Source: Erythrobasidium yunnanense (lineage: Eukaryota; Basidiomycota; Cystobasidiomycetes; Erythrobasidiales; Erythrobasidiaceae). From it: a stretch of DNA of 64,000 nt. Made by a program: the position numbers and the translations under genes. The notes beneath the pieces are model-generated. The model was not told where the DNA came from and ran no database searches. It saw only the letters and a list, made by a program, of their open reading frames with translations. The DNA lies in assembly GCA_001600175.1 (NCBI GenBank), contig BCJC01000007.1:1388115-1452114 (forward strand), read 5' to 3'. Below, one piece after another: positions 35,535 through 45,386 of this stretch; positions within the stretch are counted from its first letter, which is position 1, and each line of letters begins with the position of its first letter.

Positions 35535-37204
35535 TTAGAAGAAGTACGGTGCGGCAGCCCTACAGACAAAGGTCAGCTGAAAGTACGTCTGCGACGCAGC
35601 CTGTACCTACGTAGCTGCTCCCATTACGACCATGCCGGCCATAGCGATATAGCGTCGGCGATTGGCTACAGGCTGTACTGGCGCATTCGTCTGTGCCACC
35701 AGTACTTGAGCGCCATCCGGACTTTGCATAACTTGCAATTCTCCGATCCCCCTTCTTGCTTGTGAAGGGCGGCTTCTCTTAGTGCTCTTTGGCTTCCTGC
35801 CTAGCCATCGCTTGAGGACGCCCACTTCGGCAACCTCATCCTCCTGTGCTTCCTCTTCTGCCGCAGCTGCTTCGACAGCATCCTCGTCATCTTCCTCTCT
35901 GATTCTCTTCGATGTGCTGCTCTGCAATGTCCCCTGCTCTTTGAGGCTTTCGATGAGTTTTAGTGCATTCTCTGCGGCTTCCCTAGCTTGATCTTCTGTT
36001 CCAATCAATCCGTCTGATGCTTCGCCAACAGCCGCTGCCTTTCCTTCCTTGCCGGTGAAAGTGACTGTCGTCTCCTCGACTGACATGCCGGTAGTCTCAT
36101 CTGTGACGATCTCCTGAGTAATCTGTATGCCACCTGTCTCTTCAGGTTCAGCCATCTTCTCATCGGGAACAGCTGGAGGCTGAGAGGCAGCTGCTGTCTT
36201 GCTTCTAGTCGCTTTCGATGGTGTCGTGGTAGCGCTTGTGGGTGCTGCCAGCGCTTGAAGGTTGTTGGTAGAGCTTCGTGTTGACATAGGCGGGGACATG
36301 ACGCGCTGTCGCTTGCCTCGAGCTGATGTAGGCGCTGGAGATTTCGCTTTGCTTGGTGTCGGAGCTGCAGGTGACGATGTTGCGCCATTGTCTTGACCGC
36401 TAACATGCTTATAGGTGATCTGGATCAAGCCGTGTAAGCTGAGTTGCAGGAAGGCATCTAGACGCGTTCTTCACCAATTCAGTCGCAAACTTGGTAATAC
36501 CATACTCCTTGGCTAGGTTCGCAGCATCTTCGGTGGGTATCCTGGCATTTCGACGTGAGTTCAGCTACTCAGCGCGCATGATCTGGATCGCAGGTAATTC
36601 ACCATGTTCCGGTGAGTTTTCCCGAGCCTGTCTCATCTTCGTCGCCAGCAGCTTTAGTATTGTACTTCTTGATCAGATAGGTCATCTCTTCTTGCCTGTA
36701 CGGAAGCGTTCAGCCGGGTTAATTCCTGCAGGCCTAACGCGCAGAAGACGAACTCTGCATCGTCTTCAGCATTCGGGTAAGCAGCTCTGAATAGACTGCT
36801 AGCACTGAGAGCATCGGTATCGAATCTTCTGATGAGGTGTCTACGGCAAACGGGCCAATATCAGAGGGAAAGCCCGAGGTTCGCATTGCGTCCAGGAAGC
36901 GCACCCGCTGATTCCTTTAGGTGTAGGGACCTTAACACGAGCAATAACGATGGTAGAACCGTCCTCGAGCTTGAGTTCCTGCGTCTAAGGGCGCGAAATG
37001 GGTCAGCCACCTTTGGCTCTCTCGTTCTTTTGCTGGTGTTCCTCCTATTTCCTAGGTCTTGAAGCTTACTTTCACAGTGTGCAGTTTACCCTTGAAGCCT
37101 GCGAGCAGCTCGTTCGCTTGAGCTGTGGGCAGCTCGTGAGTTCTCGTCACGCCAGCTCCTCCAGCGGGAGACCGGGTAGAGCGTCGTCTTCTCGTAGGTG
37201 CCAT
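35535..37204 (-). CDS. BQT4: Bqt4-like inner nuclear membrane protein, 429 aa
   Basis: In fission yeast Bqt4 holds telomeres at the inner nuclear membrane through Rap1. Seven exons: 37204-37070, 36978-36905, 36840-36754, 36695-36603, 36541-36475, 36419-35611 and 35559-35535. The N-terminal half forms the APSES/KilA-N-like fold of this family: ELKLEDGSTIVIARVKVPTP, HLIRRFDTDALSASSLFRAA, EEMTYLIKKYNTKAAG, GTWIPTEDAANLAKEYGI. A long acidic, Ser/Ala-rich region follows. The C-terminal tail RRRYIAMAGMVVMGAATAAP-YFF is a single tail anchor. The domain order (APSES-like, disordered linker, tail anchor) is the Bqt4 order. RAP1 lies 20 kb away in the same window. Confidence 0.8.
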
Positions 37205-38172
37205 GTCGCGTTCGATGGTGTAGCAAAACGGGTGCTGTACTCTCTCGTCGTAATCGTCTGCCTCAGTTGCCTTTGTTGTGCCGGCCCTAGTACGCGAGAG
37301 ATCAAGGTCAAAACAAGTAAACACGGTCGCATGCCTTTGCTCTATCTGTTATAGACAGACTTTCTTGTACATTAGAAGTGAGCTCTGTAACAACAATGGT
37401 GCTCTGCATCCGCTACGATCTTCTGAACCGAGTGTCGGGCGACTTCAGGTTGCTCTCCAATGTGGAAGAATCATTTGCTATCTCCGATCTGCTCAGTATC
37501 AGTATCAATATCAGTATCAAGTCATACGTCAGCCGGCTATGCGAAAGTTGTCGCCTCGCGGCTCAGATGCAACCCCCGATCCGGAGGCGTGAGGTACGGT
37601 AGCTCGATAGGACGGAGGCTGGAAAAGCAAAGTCACTTCATTTGACCGACTGGTAGGAAGGAGTGCTTGCTCAGGATGTCTCAAGAATAAGCCTCATATC
37701 CTTTCATCGAGGTGTCTTACAAAATTGCGGCCATTGTCCTCGTAGGTAGCCTGGAAGTTCCTGATAGGTCGTAGAGTTAAATAGATAGCTGAAGTAGTGC
37801 AGGATGATCATAAAGGGTCCTCTGCCAGCTTAGCGCCATAATTATCATGCAGCCTTTGCCTGTCGACTTGTTGGCAGGCGGCCTCTCCCACTATACGAGT
37901 AGGCCCGGGTATCGCACGGAGGTGGTTGTAACACTGCATGTTAGATATTGTGTATGACAGAATACGGCTTGGCATGAAGAACTTCACGGCCTGATGGACC
38001 GCACTTTCCGATTATGTAAGCCTCATGTAGGCTGGCCGGCAGACGTACATTCGTAGTGTGTCAGGAGTGAGGGAACGAGTGTTTAGTATCAGCCTCCGCT
38101 TTCCATGAATTATGTCTCCCTGAAGACGTAGAGGTCTGGCTAACACCGACTCCTGACAGTCAACACGCAGCC
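37205..38172. other. Divergent intergenic region of BQT4 and TCP1
   Basis: Nearly 1 kb without a supported gene. It holds four tandem copies of a 6-mer (AGTATC, AGTATC, AATATC, AGTATC) at 37495-37518. Otherwise nothing is recognised. Confidence 0.45.
37495..37518. repeat. Short tandem 6-mer repeat, 4 units
   Basis: Units AGTATC x2, AATATC and AGTATC follow directly on each other. A small microsatellite-like run, likely of no function. Confidence 0.7.
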
Positions 38173-40301
38173 ATGTCTTCGATATTCCAGCGAGATCCTC
38201 GCGCCAACATGATGTTGGGCGGTGGTGAGCGCATTAGCGGGCAGGATGTAAGAGATTCAGGACTGGGAAAGGTCAAGGGATATCGCTGAAACTAGGGTTC
38301 GACAGGTTCGCGATTCAAATGTGGTAGCAGCGTTGAGCATAGCGAATGTCGTGAAGAGCTCGTTAGGTCCAGTTGGGCTCGACAAGAGTAAGCAAATCGT
38401 CCTGAAGGAAACAGGTCCAAAGCTGACCGAAAATTGTATCAAACAGTGCTCGTGGACGATGTCGGCGTGCGTTATACTACCATCAAAATACAACAATCTG
38501 GCCATACTGTCTGAGCTGACCGTTTTCGCGGACCTCGTACACAGGAAGTGACAATTTCGAACGACGGCGCGACGATTCTGAAGCTTATCAACGTCGAGCA
38601 TCCTGCTGGACGTATACTCGTAGAGCTTGCACAGCAACAGGATAAAGAGGTCGGCGACGGCACGACTTCGGTAGTCATCGTTGCGTCTGAGCTCCTGCGA
38701 CGAGCAAATGACCTCGTCAAGAATAAGATCCATCCTACGACAGTCATCAGCGGATACCGACTAGCATGCAGAGAGGCTGTCCGATTCATGGAAGCTCAGC
38801 TCAGCGTCAAGGTCGATTCGCTGGCCAGAGACAGTCTCGTCAATATCGCGAAAACTAGCATGTCGAGCAAGATTATCGGAAGCGACGATGAGTTCTTTGC
38901 AAACATGGCAGTAGATGCTATGCTTGCCGTCAAGAATATCAATGCTCGAGGCGAGACGAAGTACCCTGTCAAGGCAGTCAACGTTCTCAAGGCCCACGGA
39001 AAGTCGGCTACAGAGTCTGTCTTCGTCAAGGGTTACGCTATCAACGTTACAGTCGCGTCTCAAGGTACGTATGCAGCTTTCAAGTAGTGACCAAGCTAAC
39101 ATTCCGCTTGCAGCCATGAAGAAGCGTATCACAAACGCTAAGATCGCCTGTCTCGACATGAACCTGCAAAAGCAACGTATGAACCTAGGTGTACACGTGA
39201 CGATAGATGATCCAGAGCAGCTTGAGGCTATCCGCAGACGGTGAGCTCATTGTCTGTCCGATGAGACCTTGGCTAAATATGTCTGCAGCGAATCCGAGAT
39301 TACGCTCGAGCGCGTTCGCAAGATCCTAGCGACTGGCGCGAACGTCATTCTGACAACAAAAGGTATAGACGATCTCTGCTTGAAAGAGTTCGTAGAAGCC
39401 GGAGCGATGGCTGTGAGAAGGTGTAGAAAGGAAGATTTGAGGCGGATAGCGAAAGCGACTGGAGCAACCCTTCTTTCATCCTTGGCGAACTTGGATGGTG
39501 ACGAGAGCTTCGAAGCATCATCGCTTGGAAGTGCAGAGGAGGTTGTACAGAGCAGGATCAGTGATGACGAGCTTATCCTAGTCAAGGGGACTAAAGTCGT
39601 CAGCTCAAGTTCTATCATTCTACGAGGAGCAAATGGTGCGCAAACAGGCTGTGATTACCAATTCCCAGCTAATTCTTGTATCCGCAGACTATATGCTGGA
39701 CGAAATGGAGCGCGCCCTTCATGATTCGCTCAGCGTGATCAAGCGCACGCTAGAATCCGGTCGAGTTGTACCTGGCGGAGGAGCAGTCGAAACCGCACTT
39801 TCTATCTACCTCGAAAACTTCGCTACCACACTCGGCTCTCGGGAACAGCTGGCTATCGCGGAATTCGCACAAGCACTTCTCATCATTCCCAAGACCTTGG
39901 CTGTTAATGCAGCGAAAGACTCGACAGATCTTGTAGCGAAGCTGCGAGCATACCACAATGCTGCGCAGACGTGCCCCGCGGAAGACCCGAAGAGGCAGCT
40001 TAGATTCTATGGTCTAGACCTGATGAATGGAGTCGTGAGAGACAACGCAAAAGCAGGAGTATTGGAGCCTACTGTCAGCAAGATTAGAAGTCTGAAGAGT
40101 GCGCTCGAAGCCTGCACAAGTTTGTTACGAGTGAGTCGCCCGACAAAGGTAACCTTTCACAATATACTGACATGCTTCTCTTCAGATTGATGACCAGATC
40201 ACCGTACCGAAGGAGGAGAGACGTGAGTCCACAAATTATGTCTTTTCAGGGCGAAGCTGACTTTCGCACTCGCAGCGCAAGATGATGGACACGGGCATTA
40301 G
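38173..40301 (+). CDS. TCP1: Chaperonin TCP-1/CCT subunit alpha, 558 aa
   Basis: One of eight subunits of the cytosolic CCT ring that folds actin and tubulin. Nine exons: 38173-38247, 38306-38387, 38447-38466, 38545-39064, 39114-39240, 39289-39635, 39688-40130, 40186-40222 and 40276-40301. Group II chaperonin motifs are [14 protein letters not shown], the Asp of [18 protein letters not shown], the ATP loop [10 protein letters not shown], and GVVPGGG-type [13 protein letters not shown] near the end. The C-terminus ERPQDDGHGH is typical of CCT-alpha. The length equals the family norm. A 20-nt exon 3 codes the LVDDVG turn; the last exon is 26 nt. Confidence 0.95.
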
Positions 40302-40516
40302 AAGCTTAGATGTAGTCAAGAGTCCTGTAGTGCAAGCCTAACTATGCGTGATGCTGTTGACGCGCCTCTGCGGGTCCAGGCACCAAAATCAGTCGCGAAC
40401 CCCTGGGAGCAACCTCGATTTTGCCGCTGATTCTCGCCCTTCCCGCTCGCTGTTGCTGCTTTCCTCCCAACCAACTCAATCACTGAAATCTATAGCTCGT
40501 CGCGCAGATAAACAGC

Positions 40517-41516
40517 ATGGCTCGACAAAAGGTCAGTTGACGGTCTCAGCATCCTTCCAGTACTATCTCCCTCCTTCTCGCGCCTTCTTCACCTTGCTTT
40601 GACCTCGCGCTAATATCTGCGTCTCTCATCCCGTACCACTACCCTTACAGGCAGTGCCTCGCAAAGATTGTGTCAGGAAGACTGCACGAAAGGAGCCTGG
40701 TGCTTACGCAGGAAAGTCCATCAAGGCAGTACGAAAGTGTGTAGATGGTACGTGACGTACAGACTAACGGAAGGCTGATCATGTTCATATCTCAGGCGCC
40801 GATACCGCCCTGGAACAGTTGCCCTTCGAGAAATCCGAAAGTACCAGAAGGTAGGATGTCTGGCGAGCGCTCCTTCAAGGGTAGCTGAGTTGTTTGTCGT
40901 GCGAAAGGGCACTGAGCTCCTGATCCGAAAACTGCCCTTCCAGCGACTCGTCCGAGAGGTGTGTTCCAACCTGGTCTTAGCAAGCAAGCGCGACCCAGCT
41001 GACGCCGATAGCTGCACAGATTGCCGAAGACCGAATGATTGGTCTCAGATTACAGGCCTCCGCTCTTGGCGCTCTGCAGGAGGTGAGCTCCAACTTGGTG
41101 TGCGTCAGCGGTGGTAATGCCTTGCTGATGCGTGTGTATACATAGGCTGCAGAAATGTACATTATTGGTGTGTCAGGCTGCAGGTGCCTGCTACGACAGC
41201 TCAGCTGACCTCTGCGTTTCCATTTTCATCAAGGCCTCTTCGAAGATGTAAGACGCAGCGATTGTGTCTGCTGAATAGACGCTGAGGAGCCTTTGCAGAC
41301 GAATCTCTGCGCTATTCATGCCAAGGTACATACGAGCGTAAGCGCCACGTACTGCGAGCATTCACTGAGCGGAACTTGATCCGTAGCGTGTCACCATCCA
41401 GCCCAAAGAGTAAGCTTCTTCCGTCTCTCCGCTCTTGTACAAATGCTGAGTGTGGACACAGCATCCAGCTCGCTCGACGAATTCGAGGCGAGACGAACAC
41501 CTACAAGCCCACATGA
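40517..41516 (+). CDS. Divergent histone H3 variant, 141 aa, 10 exons
   Basis: Exons: 40517-40531, 40651-40751, 40796-40850, 40908-40958, 41020-41082, 41146-41167, 41234-41247, 41299-41325, 41387-41409 and 41462-41516 (426 nt, all phases fit). The fold is H3: [79 protein letters not shown]. Spliced this way it aligns to H3 residues 1-133 without a gap, and ends GETNTYKPT, five residues longer. In the tail K4, R8, K9, K14, R17 and K18 are kept. T3 is Q, S10 is D, T11 is C, K27 is S, S28 is I, K36 is D; in the core K79 is M. There is no CENP-A loop-1 insertion. The exon 2/3 border (GTGACG donor) is the weakest. Confidence 0.75.
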
Positions 41517-41833
41517 GGCTGCTTGCAAGGCTCAGCTACTAATACATCATGCTGGTGTCATGTTAGCTATGCTTTGTTACGGTAGTTGGGCCTCCACCAT
41601 CTACGATTGCAATGGAATTCAAGGAGTGAGTGTTCCTCCGAAACAATATCGAGGACCAGCGGACGCGCATACGTAGATGACTGGTTGCATGTGCCTTGCT
41701 CGACTAATGACAGAACATGTCTTTACGCGCTAATTCTTCTGTGCCGAGAGCAGTGAACCGCGGCCTTGTCAGAACAGCCTTGCATCAGAGTTCCGGGCTT
41801 TGCTTCTCACTATTCGCGAGCAGAAAAAGCAAC
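41517..41833. other. Intergenic between H3 variant and GFA-type gene
   Basis: No supported gene. Confidence 0.4.
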
Positions 41834-42433
41834 ATGTTCACCGGCAAATGCAACTGTGGTCAGTCCCATGGAGGTCTACTATGACGACGTTGGAAGCCTG
41901 ACTTGTAGCGTGACTTTTGACAGGCAAAATCCAATACGAGGTCGACATGCCTGAGAAGGATGCGCTGTCTGGAATAGGGTGCCATTGCAAGAGCTGCGTT
42001 ACGGCTTCTAGGTGCGCGAAAGCGAAAAAACGTTGAGAGTCTGACAGGCGGAGTTAGGCTGACACGCCGTAACCGGTTTCACCACAACAGCGGCAACAGC
42101 TTCAACATCAAGGTAAATCTACTCTATCTCTTCATAGGGAACTCCTCTGATCTTTTGTTCAATACAAAGCTCCCCCTATCTACATTGAAAGTCAAGCAAG
42201 GCACTCCTAGAGTATTTGAAGATAACACAGCCAAGAGCGGCAAGCCTGTTCATCGCAACTTCTGTGGAGACTGCGGCTCAGCTCTATGGACCAACACCGA
42301 TTCTGATCCAAGTATCACTTTCCTCAAAGTCGGCCCTCTCAGCATTGTGGACAAAGTCAGGATGGATGTAGAGATCTTCTGCGAGAACGCTTCTCCCAAC
42401 ACTTTGAGGTGTGCCGAACGCCATACTAGATGA
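41834..42433 (+). CDS. GFA/CENP-V-type zinc protein, about 130 aa
   Basis: Exons are 41834-41858, 41924-42011, 42091-42112 and 42170-42433. Zinc-binding cysteine pairs of the GFA (glutathione-dependent formaldehyde-activating) fold are visible: FTGKCNCGKIQY, IGCHCKSC, and FCGDCGSALW. Also typical are the segment SGNSFNIK, the strand LPLSTLKVKQGTPRVFEDN, and ITFLKVGPL near the end. Intron 3 ends CAAAG and intron 2 is 79 nt, longer than usual. At the C-terminus a further intron (GTGTGC donor at 42411) would swap the last residues for a slightly longer tail ending near 42514. Most members of this family have no known substrate, so the formaldehyde role is not implied. Confidence 0.75.
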
Positions 42434-42904
42434 CCGTGCCAAGAGCTGAAGGGTCGACTTCGCAGGTCTACAACTACCCATCTCGACTCGAAACTCCAGC
42501 CTTTCAAGGGATGAACGTAAAGCACGATACTAGCAGTGTTAGCGTGTCAAAATATGTCAGCAAATTAGCACAGCATCACCGCACGACCTTTCAAGGGTTT
42601 CTCATTCTAGCACGATCTGTGGAGAATATGGTATGTTAGCAGCATCGCATTATCTTAGCATCAATCTTATATGATCGCAAGAATCATCAACTTCGTCTGG
42701 TTTCGTCTGGTCTTGTCTTGTCTTGCCATGCTTCGAGCTCGAAGCAGCTTGAGTTAGCCTCCCAGTTGCACCAGACCGTCAGCCAAGCAGCATCAAAGTA
42801 GCACAGAAGTTTGTCGTATGCATTGCAGATTGCATTCTCTTTTATCGAGTGCCTCGTATGTCCCTGACTAAACTTTTCCTCGCGGCAGACGGCCAGGTTT
42901 CCGC
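42434..42904. other. Intergenic, 3' side of FBA1
   Basis: Includes a short TCTGG/TCTTG-rich stretch at 42700-42725. No supported gene. Confidence 0.4.
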
Positions 42905-44831
42905 TTAAAGTCTGTTCTTGGTGAGGAGATCGTCCATAGACTCGAGGACACGGGTCTTCATGGTCAGCTCTCCCTCTCTGACCCATACGCTGCAGTCATA
43001 AAACGCGTCAGAATACAATGTAGGAACTTGTCTTGAGGGTGTCGAAGCTTACCGCGGATCGTAGTACTGCAAGAGCCGACAATCAGTCAGGACAAAGATG
43101 CGAGGTGATTGAGATGTAGCTTACCTTCTTGTTTGGCTTGTCGGCACCTGTTGTTTGATAGAGCGAGCCCGGTCAGCCATGTTCAGAATAAGTTTCGTAT
43201 TATCGGACGAAACGCCGGCTTACCGTCTGGGTTTCCGACTTGGGTAGCGACGTAGTCTGCCTTCTTCTTGAAATAGTCTCTGAATCCGACCATGTAGCCC
43301 CTGCGAATATAGGTTGTCAGTCTCAGGCCCTGACCAGACATGCCCCTAAGGCGAGCCGACCCACCACTGGGTGTCTGTGTCAATCTGTGTTGTTGACGTA
43401 CGCGATAGTCAGCATGCTATACAATGGCCTGTCTATGCCGTAGAGCTCGACTCACGTTCATCTTGACGACTCCGGCCTTGACAGCGGTAGTGATCTCGCT
43501 CTTGGTAGATCCGGAACCACCGTGGAAGACCAAGAAGACGGGTCTGTCGTCGTCGGTCTTGAGCTGGTCCTTGACGTAAGCCTGGTGCTTCTGGAGGAGC
43601 TCTGGCTGGAGCTTGACGTTTCCGGCTGTGCGTCACAAATTACCCATACATCAGCTAAACGGAAGAGAGGAAGAGGGAAGAGAGAGAAGGGATGCGACGC
43701 ACGCTTGTAGACACCATGAACGTTTCCGAACGCCGCAGCGATAGAGAACATGGGCGTAATTTTGCTGAACGCAGAGTAAATATCCCAAATATCTTCAGGC
43801 TGGGTGTACAGAGAAGCATTGTCTACTCCAGTGTTGTCGACTCCATCCTCTTCTCCCCCTGTGATACCGATCTCCATCTCGAGCCAGAGATCAATCTTGG
43901 CCATCCTCTCGAGGTATTTGAGACAGATCTCAATGTTCTCTTCTTTGGATTCTTCAGAGAGATCCAGCATGTGGGAGCTGGCGTATAAACCGTTGGTTTC
44001 AGCTTATGCCTGGAAGAAACTAGGATTGGGGAGCGACCTACGAGAAGAGAGGCTCCTTGTGCTCCTTGTAGTAGGCCTCATCGGCTTCGAGCATACCGTC
44101 GAACCAAGGAAGCAGCTTCTTGGCACAGTGATCAGAGTGAATGATGACTGGTACGCCATAAGCTGGAGCGATGGCTCGGATGTAGTGAGCGGCTGCGACG
44201 GATCCAGCGATGGAGCCTTGCTGCTGGTCGTTCTTAAGACCTTTACCGCCGAAGAAGGCGGCTCCTCCCTGAGAGACTTGGAGGATGACGGGTGCTTTGG
44301 CTTCGCTGGGGACAGACAAGGGGAGGAAATTAGTTGAGCCTGTTGAAAAGGGAGAGGGAGACAACGCACCGAGCACCCTCGAGAGCTGCTACCACAGTCG
44401 AGGAGGATGTGCAGTTCTATGTAAGATATTAGCGCTTTTGTACCAGCCAGGCACGAGCGAGCAGTAAACCCACGAAAGCCTTGAGATTGGTCGCAGATTG
44501 AGCGGGCTAGTCAGTCTTCACAGTAGTATACGCTACGAGTGTGCACCTACAGGGATAGCAAACTGTCACCAGCAAAGGTTAGCTACCTGCATGGAATCGC
44601 TGAGCTTTGAAATGCCCTCACCTGGTTTGCCTTTGCGTACTGCAGGACCTTCATGCAGTTCTTGCCGGTGACGACGCCTCTGTTGTGTACATTGTTAGTA
44701 TACAAATCTGATATGCTTCAAGTGTCCCGCTCACGCCTGCAGATCATCAGGATTTCATGCTCAGCGGGGCAAGCTCCTATCTCTGCATTTAGTGAGGTTG
44801 CACTCACTGGTACTTCATCGAGGAGACCCAT
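42905..44831 (-). CDS. FBA1: Fructose-bisphosphate aldolase, class II, 358 aa, 14 exons
   Basis: Glycolytic, zinc-dependent aldolase. Exons: 44831-44808, 44736-44735, 44679-44622, 44562-44551, 44479-44474, 44416-44370, 44305-44042, 43977-43703, 43625-43456, 43384-43365, 43300-43224, 43147-43125, 43066-43053 and 42989-42905. The sum is 1077 nt, and 358 aa matches the family (yeast 359). Motifs: TSSSTVVAALEGAREAKAP, the zinc-site region VPVIIHSDHCAKKLLPW, EPLFSSHMLDLSEES, MEIGITGGEEDGVDN, IAAAFGNVHGVYKPGN, VFHGGSGSTKSE, VGNPDGADKPNKKYYDPR and WVREGE. The 2-nt exon is needed to give DEVPAGVVTG in frame. A 33-nt form of exon 5 (44506-44474) is also in frame but would insert extra residues in a conserved strand. 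Confidence 0.93.
44474..44479 (-). other. FBA1: 6-nt microexon of FBA1
   Basis: GCTTTC, between an acceptor ending CTCAAG and a donor GTGGGT. It codes Ala-Phe in FAIPAFNCTSSS, at the place where homologs read FAIPAINxTSSS. Confidence 0.6.
44735..44736 (-). other. FBA1: 2-nt microexon of FBA1
   Basis: Dinucleotide GC flanked upstream by CTGATGATCTGCAG (branch and acceptor) and downstream by GTGAGC. The following 55-nt intron holds TACTAAC and ends ACAG. It supplies two bases of the Ala codon in DEVPAGVV. Without it the first 24-nt exon and the exon from 44679 are out of frame. Confidence 0.7.
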
Positions 44832-45386
44832 GGTGTGTGTGTTATGTAGATTGTAATGCAGATGTAAGGTTGTTCTGGCTCTTCAACACTTGAAATGCGA
44901 CAAAGCTCAAGCCCAGGTCCGGCTAGAAAGCGACACTTTCACTCGGATGAACACGGTTAATCCTCCCAGGCTGCAAGGGAAGAGCCGGAAGTGTCGACTA
45001 CGGTACAAGGTGCTCTACAGAGAGCTGGATATCGATACTTTACTATGGTATAATTACTTGTTTGAAGTTCGCTGATATCAGTGCAGCTCAACGAGCAAGC
45101 TCGAAAGCTGGCTTTGCGTTTGAGCCGCGACGGACTGATCCATATCATGACAGCCATCTGCTAGGTATGTTTGATGATCAGTTTCATGCCTTGCGTTTGA
45201 GGTGTCAGCGCTACTCTGGTATGGCATGGTATGCTTGATGTTGCGGGACTCATCTACTCTTTACGCGTAGCTCGCTCGATCAAGTCACGCTTGTTTGTGT
45301 GTTTTGAGGGGAAGGGCGAGTAAATAGCTTCAGACTGAGAAGCAGCTTCAATCAATACAATATCAATCAGTCAAGAGTATCCAAGC
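44832..45386. promoter_or_regulatory. Divergent promoter region of FBA1 and the homeobox gene
   Basis: No supported coding sequence in 555 bases. No specific operator could be named. Confidence 0.4.

Noticed and set aside
40517-41516. Centromeric CENP-A/Cse4 as identity of the H3-like gene
   Set aside because: The loop-1 region aligns to H3 without the extra residues of CENP-A, and the tail aligns position by position with H3.
43458-43970. 170-codon minus-strand frame as a separate protein
   Set aside because: It is FBA1 exons 8 and 9 read partly through the intron between them.
44474-44506. A 33-nt FBA1 exon instead of the 6-nt one
   Set aside because: It is in frame but would insert nine residues into the conserved FAIPA-NxTSSS strand. 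Kept only as an alternative.
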